In this document: in pieces, positions 56,953-64,000 of the stretch
Position numbering within the stretch: the first letter of the stretch is position 1
How the letters are laid out: the number at the start of each line of letters is the position of its first letter
Assembly: GCF_014805625.2 (NCBI RefSeq)
Contig: NW_023998456.1
Span: forward strand, 2,344,919 to 2,408,918
Source of the DNA: Glossina fuscipes
Taxonomy: Eukaryota; Arthropoda; Insecta; Diptera; Glossinidae
DNA length: 64,000 nucleotides
Direction of reading: 5' to 3'
Notes under the pieces: generated by a model
Seen by the model: only the letters and a program-made list of their open reading frames with translations
The model's database searches: none
What the model was told of the DNA's origin: nothing
Made by a program: the position numbers and the translations under genes

Positions 56953-58490
56953 TCATGTAAAAAGTTTCTCAGTTCTTTTCAACGGACGAAAAATCTCATA
57001 ATTTGTTTCGTTTAGGAACAAGAGTTTAAAAATATCGTTAAAAAATTCCGGATAATAATCACAGACACATTTACAATCCGGGGTCCAATTAATTTCTAAA
57101 ATCGCCGGCCGCATTTTACGCTGTCTTCCGTCATCAGTGCTGTAGTCATCAAGCATAATATCTGCAGCATACAAAGCTCTAGATTGTAAGCAAGATGCTA
57201 TACCGCACGGCGGTGGAGGACTCGTAGCGCATTCTAACATTTCTTACAACATTTGAAAGATTTTATCTTCTTGCTTATGCCAAAGATTTTCAAGATTTTG
57301 TTTTTGCCATAAGGGTAAGAAATCCTCACATCTTAGATGATGCAATTCAGCCTCAGTCTGATAGTTCATTACTGTAAAGTGTGTCTCATAGTCATCCAAG
57401 TGATCTAAAGAAGGCGTTTTATTAGCAAAACGTAAATAGAAATTGCGATGAATGTAAGCCTCTAATGGTTTAACGGACTTCAACAATATCACATAACGTA
57501 CATCGAATTTAATTAGAGCTTGGTAATCGGAGCGATACAATAGAACAGGCCGTTCGATGTATTTTTGAGCGATTTTAGGTCCCGTTTCAGACAAACTTAC
57601 AATTTGCGCCAAGCTATTGCATATCCAGACCTCTAGCCAAATTCCAAGGCTTCGCAATCCAATGATTGTCTACTCCACGAACAGTTCGATTTGGAAAATA
57701 GGAAACGAATTCCGAAAGTTCCGTTTTCGAATTGTAGGTAATCGGCAGCCAAATAGGATAAGTAGTTAAAGTTTCCGCATTATGATGTTCGACAGCCACT
57801 CGTCGGGTAATAATACTTAACAAGTCTTTAATGCTTATCAAATACTCGAACGGGAATTCATTAATAAATTTATTGGGCATATTGCAAGCTAAATCAGCGA
57901 AATCTTTAAAATGTTTAGTTAACCATAAAATATCTGCTTGTTCTACGCCGTCAACTAAAACAAAGTAGGAAGAGGTCAAGTATTGCTTAACGAAGCTGTA
58001 TTCCGCGTAAACTTTCAATGGTTCATCGCGACTAATTGACGGATCCACGAAATTATTGTCTCCGGAATATGGCCTGAAGAGAAGCATTCTGCATTAGGTT
58101 CAGTCTGCACGAAACTAATGCCTTTCTTATCCGTATATTGCCAGGATAAAAGCAAGGCTTGCCTTCTTTTAAGGGCATCTTTTGTTCTACATAATCCATA
58201 GTAATTAATTGTCCACATTCACAATTCTTAATAGAAAATAATAGACTGTATTTCTTGAGAGTCTAAGAACCAAAAACGCTCCAAATGACAATTTGGACTC
58301 TCAGCATTCCAAACGGCTGAACCTACTTTATCCATTACATATCCAATAGGTCGCCTTACGTTGCTTATCGCATAAAAATTGCAATATTTCCAGCACCAAT
58401 TGTATAAGATATCCAAGCATATTTCTCCGGTGATCTTCTCCACTGCTGCAGGCTCCTCCTGTCCGGAAAAAGTCAACCCGTTCCGCAATG
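56953..58490 (-). pseudogene. TTLL12 pseudogene (tubulin-tyrosine-ligase-like 12)
   Basis: TTLL12 is a TTL-family cytosolic protein. Minus-strand text in order: DKVGSAVWNAESPNC (58.3 kb), IKNCECGQLITMDYVEQKM, KDALKRRQALLLSWQY, GDNNFVDPSISRDEPLKVYA, FPFEYLISIKDLLSIITRR, LPITYNSKTELSEFVSYFPN, DNHWIAKPWNLARGLDMQ (the KPWNxAR nucleotide-binding signature), FDVRYVILLKSVKPLEAYIH, LDHLDDYETHFTVMNY, MRPAILEINWTPDCKC and a natural C-terminus at 56953. Frame changes occur near 58240, 58180, 58060 and 57620, and there is an in-frame TAA at 57241-57243. No intron is seen. The remaining text is well preserved, so the copy is young or the assembly has indel errors; four shifts plus a stop favour a pseudogene. 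Confidence 0.75.
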
Positions 58491-58495
58491 TTCGC

Positions 58496-59242
58496 CTATA
58501 CGCAGTTCCCTATTTCCGACTCCGGCATATGCTGTTTCATAACGGCGTACAAGGTGTCGAGGGCTTGCTGGAACGCGTGAACCACTTCTTCTTTGGGGAA
58601 CTCCGTTTCTAGATAATCGCTTGTCAGGATGTCGATGTTTTTCTTGTTCAGGCTCACAATGTCGTCGTCTATCTCCTTGCACGCGTCTTCCTTCTTTAGG
58701 GTGAGGTCGTCGCGGCATAGCTGACATCTTAGCTGCTCACGCAAGTAGACTTCATGTTTCGCGTTCAGTTGGCCAGTCAGCAGATCGCAGTACACCACCC
58801 CATCCAGCCAATGGTCGGAACTCTTCTTTGGCCTCCACTGGAATGCGGCAATTGAACTGCTCTATTAGATGCTAGTCGTCAGTTGCCAATTTTCCTCTTC
58901 CACAAATTTGCATCTGTGATTTGAGCAACGGTTCGCAAGTTTTAGTATCTCCATCGACGATCTTGTCCTTTGTCTATACGATGGCGTCATATTACAGAAA
59001 AACCGCTGGACTAAATCCTGGTTTACCCTGTATGCCGAGATCGATACGCCAAGGTAATTTTGCAGCAACTTCTCCGTAAATAAGACAAAATTTTTGATTG
59101 TAAGCCGCGTCTCCACTGACAGCAATTCCGCCTTATACGTTCTCCGGTAATAGTCGTTCACTGTATTTAAAGCTGTTTTCTTTTGCTCCCAATTCACGCT
59201 GTTTAGACGGCTGAGGTGGGAAATGTTTGTAATTGTTTTCAA
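58496..59242 (-). mobile_element. P-superfamily-like transposase remnant, copy B
   Basis: Minus strand. First frame (59242-58865) reads LTIKNFVLFTEKLLQNYLG and AYRVNQDLVQRFFCNM then RTRSSMEILKLANRC. The second (58798-58496) reads YLREQLRCQLCRDDLTLKKE with a C-x2-C like copy A, then FQQALDTLYAVMKQHMP. The order matches copy A (54.8-55.2 kb, plus strand), so the two are inverted relative to each other. No catalytic triad can be shown and no terminal inverted repeats were located. P-superfamily assignment is inference from the QDL--RFF block and the distal CxxC. Confidence 0.45.
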
Positions 59243-59249
59243 AGTAGAA

Positions 59250-60590
59250 CAAGTAAGAATGTTATAGTAAGGAAAAATACACCTTTAGATCTCATTTAAT
59301 CAATAATACACCAAAAACTAATCATTATTTTTATGTAAATGCTTAATTACCAAGAACGTCCAAATATTGGAATGCACTGAAACGTCAAGGTGGTCTAATT
59401 TAAGAAACATAACGTCCTTTTGGAACGTAACAAACCACAAAGTAGACTATGTGGTCCAAATTCCCTATTGTTGATTTACTAAATATAAAGTTCAATTTTT
59501 ATAGCAAATTATTATTATATTCCTGAAGAAAGTGTGTGTACATCTAAGCAAATACAAGGTAACACGTTTTAGACATTGCCTTCATTTTGTTTGTGAATCA
59601 TTTGATTGATTTGATCCACAGAAATGCTTGAAGGATGTCACGAGAAAGAAGACTTCTGTGAAGAGAAGAGCGATGAAAAGCTTGCGGTGAATGAGCGAGA
59701 CAACTTTCGAATCAACAAAAAATTTCTGAACTGAGTAACAGCAATGAGGAATTTGATATACATTCATCAGATGAAAACAAAAATACAGAGAAGAACCTAT
59801 TGATATATTATTATGCGCTACAACTGTATACGTCGTTTGGTTAACAAATACACTATTGTAGCAAATAAATAAATCACATGTAGAAAATTACCGAAAGGAT
59901 TACGCAGTAAGGAAATTCACTAAGAGAATGCTTGCCACAGACGATATAAAGAGAGACAGACTAACTCAGGGCATGCTGATGAGGAATTTTCTATCGAAGT
60001 TCCTTCAATGGATTTATATACAACTATGGACTAAGATAAATTGGTAAATAATTATTAATAAAGGCTAAGAGACAAAAACGCAGATAAAAAGGCAAGCGAA
60101 AAGATAGGCGGAGAATAAATGCCCAGGCGTTGGCTTATAAGGGTATAATTGATGTTAAATTTGCAAGTGATAAAAATGATGAAAATGTTAAAGTCAATGC
60201 AACAAACAATGGCCACCACGCGTTTTCAACATACTGAAGATGTGAAAATGTGTGAAAATGTGTTAATGATTTTGCGGAGTCCAATAAAATACAACATCAT
60301 GAATTTATTTAATAATCGTTTTTCGGAGATATTCCGGAGGTGTTCCTGGAAAAAAAATTTTCATAACGTTCAGAGGCTTATTTTACCGGGCAACAAAGTA
60401 GAACAATTCGAATAAACAACTATAACAGTAACTCAAACAATAGGACGAAGTTTGTTCTTTTTGGTGGAAATTCTTCCATATTATCTAAAAACAAAATCAA
60501 ATGATTACAAACAAAGCAAATTACATATGATTATTAATACAGCGATCAAATTAAAGGTAAAAAACAAACATTTCAGTGCTTTTTCTCAAC
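59250..60590. other. Intergenic stretch
   Basis: AT-rich with short open stretches; nothing recognised. Confidence 0.5.
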
Positions 60591-60593
60591 AAA

Positions 60594-60849
60594 CTACCCA
60601 GTCATCCTTAGGGACACGAAAAGTTTCATTATGGCTTCGTATGATTTCAACCACAGCGGGTCTGCGGGTCGTACAATTTGTAAGGCAATCAAAATAATAT
60701 CGACTAATTGGCCAATAAAAAAACCGCCCAAAGTGGTGACTTTTAGTAAACCTATGCCATAATAGACCAAACGAACGAAAAGGTCCAAACCAAACATTCC
60801 CGTAAGTGCAGAAAGTAACAGAACGGTATCCTAACGATATCCAAAACAC
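60594..60849 (-). pseudogene. TM2-domain protein fragment
   Basis: TM2-domain proteins are small two-pass membrane proteins (amyloid-beta-binding-like/almondex family). Minus-strand text GMFGLDLFVRLVYYGIGLL then KVTTLGGFFIGQLVDIILIALQ and VRPAD follows the TM2 pattern (G--G-DRFYLG; LGG..IG.L.D...L; PADGS), except that Arg/Phe/Tyr/Gly of DRFYLG reads DLFVRL. A shift into another frame gives AVVEIIRSHNETFRVPKDDW, a cognate-looking C-terminus. About 80 residues remain, frameshifted, with no N-terminal signal peptide: a pseudogene fragment. Confidence 0.6.
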
Positions 60850-62470
60850 AAAAAGAAGTTGTAGGCCTCCAAGTTTTCTCTAAGATTACTTGTAGACAAT
60901 TAGGGTATGTAGAGGGTTAAGTTCAACTACTTCAACTTGATCAGCAAAGACTATTCTCGTGTTATTCATTTGGTCACGGCTCATTAAATGAATAAAGTTC
61001 AAGATTAGTACAGAAGTTTCCCACAATTGTAAGTATGAATGTGCATATCTATCACTTTAATTTAGAAGTTTACCTTCATTAAAGGGCTAGTCTTTCCCCT
61101 AAAGTGTGACATCGATATCAGGAGTTCCTAAATTGGTTTGTTGGTCTTTTTTTATTTTTTGGGTCAAAGTTTGTAATTAATTAATCTGGAAATGTTTTTT
61201 GTGCTTTAGCCGAAAGTTTAACTTTAATAATATGACTTGGTATAATTGTGACTAAGTTGCCATTGTTTAAATGGTTAATAGAGAGAGTTTTTAATCAGCT
61301 CACTTTCTCGTCGAAAGTGTGTTTATTAACGATGACGGCAAGATAACTAAGCATGTGCAGAAACAAACAAACGAAAGTGGTTTTCACACTCGCTCATTTA
61401 ATTATTCTCGTATAACTGTAAATCGAGGCGGTTTTCAGGCCCGCTACTCTCATATGACTGTAAACAAGCTCCTGTTGCATTGAAAAATAAATAATAAATA
61501 GCCCCTACTGAAATTATGTAATTGTAACTAATAAGAATGTACTTACCGTCAATGCCCTTATTATTATTTTAAGTTCACTTTCTTATACTTTTTATTCAAA
61601 CTTTTATTTGTTAAAATTGTTTATATTTATACAACTCACACTTATTTAAATTATTATATTCTTTATATCCTAATAAACGATTTCTTTTTCTAAGATGTTT
61701 TAATACAATTAAATTTTATTTCATAATTTTATAATTTTTTGTGTGTGTTTTTGTTAATAGTAATTTGGTTTTTTGAGTAATTTTGCAATTCAAATGACTT
61801 ATTTAACCTCTTGGCAAACTTGTTCTAAGTCCAGTTAACTTCGAGAGCGACAATTGTATCGATCCTTTTTTTTCAATCGCGTTGTTTATGTACACAATAG
61901 CTTTTTAACAAAAATAATATCTCAACGGTTTTCTGAATAGAAATATAATATATATATATATATATATCTATCCAAATATATCTATATATATTATATATAT
62001 AATATATATTTATATACATAGAAATATATCTATTTAATATATATTCTATTTGTAGCGAAATCGCTTATCAATTGGTTTTCTAATTGAAATTTGTTTGAGT
62101 GTTGTACTGAGCAGGGAATGAAAAACACGGAGATTTAAGATAGTTATACAAGACAGTTGAAGTTCGTTCATTTATTTACTCTTTAAAATAACAAGGAGCC
62201 GATGGCCTGTGTTGCTAGTGCTCAATGTCTCTTTTTTTAGTCTAAGAATTCAATTCATTAGTCTAAAATTAAAATAATAACAATAATAATAATAATAAAA
62301 TAACAAGATTCGAAGTTTACACGGAAAGCCGTTAACTGCGTTTTTCTTTTCTCCTTTTTCTTTTACACCCTCTATAAAAAAGTACTATGTGTGATGAATG
62401 GAGAGAGCGCAGAGCTGCTTGTAATAAATAAGAAAAATAGTCAGTATATCTTTATCATTTGCTATATGGA
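60850..62470. other. AT-rich intergenic stretch
   Basis: No gene. A palindromic AT patch lies at 61940-62045 (atatatctatatatatta..). Confidence 0.5.
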
Positions 62471-62475
62471 AAAAA

Positions 62476-62575
62476 GTGGCAAAGCAGTCGTAGGAAACTC
62501 TGTTAAAGTGGCAAAGCAGTCGTAGAAAACTCTGTTAAAGTGGCAAAGCAGTCGTAGAAAACTGTTAAAAACTGT
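62476..62575. repeat. 32-bp tandem repeat, three units
   Basis: gtggcaaagcagtcgtagRaaactctgttaaa at 62476, 62508 and 62540; the third unit is altered after gtagaaaac and is followed by a partial tgttaaaaactg. Confidence 0.9.
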
Positions 62576-62791
62576 TAAATAAAAAGACATGAAAGCATGC
62601 ATAGAATTGTTGTTCAATGATACAGATAAAACATATGAAAACAGATGTTTTAATAATTGATAAATTTTAAAATATTTATTTACACTAAATATTTATAATA
62701 AATATTCACATATTTTTTTATTAAATGAGCGAGACGAAGGAATTTTTTTTAGTGCATATACAACTCTATTAAAACGGGTGGACAGTTGAGC

Positions 62792-63115
62792 TCACAGGAG
62801 TCCCCGTACAAGTCCTTTTAAACGCTCCGTTGATTTGTTTTTATGAGAGATTTCATCCAATTTGTGCATTGTTTGTTGAAGGAATTGGTAATAACCGTCT
62901 AAACCTTTGGCGGCATTCACAAAGTTCTCAAACAATTCTAATTGTCTGATCACATCCACTTCTAAATCCTTAAATTCGGGGGAATATTGGGCACAATTTT
63001 CGTTGTATTGAAAATGCAACCAAAATGTTGTTGTTACTTTATTACGTACAAATGCATTTAATTCCAGCCATAAAATTTCGTAAATCAATAGAGAGAATCT
63101 AGAGAATGAATCTCC
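62792..63115 (-). other. Conserved-looking protein fragment, unidentified
   Basis: Minus-strand frame reads IYEILWLELNAFVRNKVTTT, FWLHFQYNENCAQYSPEFKD, LEVDVIRQLELFENFVNAAK and GLDGYYQFLQQTMHKLDEIS; about 100 codons, with an in-frame stretch (CGDSFSRFSLL) upstream. The text looks like a constrained eukaryotic protein, but I cannot assign a family. Upstream, the frame at 63198-63386 (NMLYEEIEFVNAVSNFQFKL) may belong to it. It could be an exon or another gene fragment. Confidence 0.35.
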
Positions 63116-63399
63116 GCATCGTCCATCTAAAGGAAATTAGAGCAGAGAGATATGCGAGCATTTTATCTGAACACTGTTGGCCAATCCCAAAGCTTTTTCA
63201 AATTGTCATGGATACGCAATTTACATGGTCCTCCGTACTCATGCGAAAATTGAGCTTGAATTGAAAATTGCTGACCGCATTAACAAACTCAATTTCTTCA
63301 TAAAGCATATTAAACTGTGGCAAGGAATTCGAATCAGACCAGATAGTAACGATAGTAATTGAGCTGATTAATCTAAATCCTTGCAATTGTAGCTAAGCT

Positions 63400-63955
63400 C
63401 GTTACGCTTTTGTTTGGTAGTTTAAGAAATCGGATTTAAATTCTGGAAGCATACATATAAAGGCATATGTTGGACTGTATCACATGCCCATGCTTGAGTG
63501 CCACTTGAACAAATTTGGAATACGAAAGTGTTGCTTGATTAGCTTTATCCACAGATACATATTACAAAAAATTTATTGACTCATGCTGGTGGAATAATGA
63601 TAACGATAGAAATAAAGATGACGGTGAAAAACCAAAAATGCTGTCAAGACTTTTTTCGTGTCGCCCAATGGACAACGAATGATTATTGTGTTTGGGGAGG
63701 AGTGCTTCATGTATTCAAGGTTGGTATTGCCATGAAACGGAGAAGACCATCTTCGCGAAAAAAATGTCAGTTAGACCTTAAACAGTATGGTGGTGACGCT
63801 GGAGCATCGGGCGACCTTTCGTTAGACAATGACGACACGTATCTTCCCACGTGCTGTCGATATGATGGCTTTTGTCTAACCTTCTTGATCGCCTTTAACG
63901 ATCTGGCAGGAAAGAGGGCTGCAAGATGAATCATGAATCTTGTTTGGCTATCTAT
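63400..63955. other. Intergenic stretch near the window end
   Basis: A 117-codon plus-strand frame (63576-63929) has no recognisable protein. Confidence 0.3.
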
Positions 63956-64000
63956 TTTTATAGGCGTGGCATTCGATTTTACCCTATTTTGAAAAAAAAA
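63955..64000 (+). repeat. Retroposon 3'-end block, copy at window edge
   Basis: tttttataggcgtggcattcgattttaccctattttg plus A-run matches 7718-7760 (ataggcgtggcattcgattttatcctattttc plus A-run). A conserved 3' end with A-tail fits the end of a retroposon; the window stops in the A-run. Confidence 0.65.

Noticed and set aside
58473..58727. 84-codon arginine-rich minus-strand frame
   Set aside because: Alternate-frame shadow of the copy B transposase remnant.
1..64000. CRISPR arrays, operons, ribosome-binding sites and prokaryotic systems
   Set aside because: The window is eukaryotic; the regular repeats are tandem mini- or microsatellites without unique spacers.

Overview
This is a nuclear window from a higher dipteran fly, most likely a calyptrate, although the species cannot be read from it. 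It is AT-rich, has short introns with GT/AG borders, and is full of non-LTR, mariner-like and SINE-like remnants. The main gene is an ortholog of Drosophila charlatan (chn), a REST/NRSF-like C2H2 zinc-finger repressor of neural genes. Three N gaps are present: 11590-11599, 22198-22597 and 39610-39619.

Left part (1-27 kb, + strand): charlatan. Coding exons can be joined at 7097-7288, 8746-9419, 21670-22918 (containing a 400-N gap), 23070-23228, 23314-23589 and 25337-27152, and every junction keeps frame. The 12-kb second coding intron carries, on the minus strand, a tandem array of four intronless paralogs of about 460-480 codons (9465-10913, 11685-13091, 14971-16347, 18360-19736). I assign these tentatively to the PPP1R36 (protein phosphatase 1 regulatory subunit 36) type. 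They are the most unusual coding feature of the window: a nested, opposite-strand, multi-copy gene family with a block in copies 1 and 2 that looks homogenised.

Middle (27-43 kb): transposon and repeat territory. It holds an internally deleted mariner remnant (about 28.74-29.22 kb), a dead I-like non-LTR retrotransposon on the minus strand (34.66-38.58 kb: gag with zinc knuckles, endonuclease, partial RT, RNase H), a 65-bp tandem repeat interrupted by a sequence gap (39.45-39.75 kb) and degenerate repeats (40.3-40.9 kb).

Right part (43-64 kb): one apparently intact gene and a collection of broken ones. METTL16 (minus, four exons, 45562-46666) can be assembled into an uninterrupted 293-codon frame. 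Around it are single fragments of PGAP2, a cathepsin-D-like protease, NAA35 (the NatC auxiliary subunit), TTLL12 and a TM2-domain protein, most with frameshifts or stops. Two opposite-strand remnants of a probable P-superfamily transposase bracket the NAA35 and TTLL12 pseudogenes. A tRNA-derived SINE with a visible target-site duplication lies at 51.05-51.23 kb.

How the genes relate: apart from charlatan and the family nested in its intron, the neighbours show no functional link. The right part looks like an accumulation zone for duplicated gene pieces and mobile elements. All names rest on reading the sequence without database searches.
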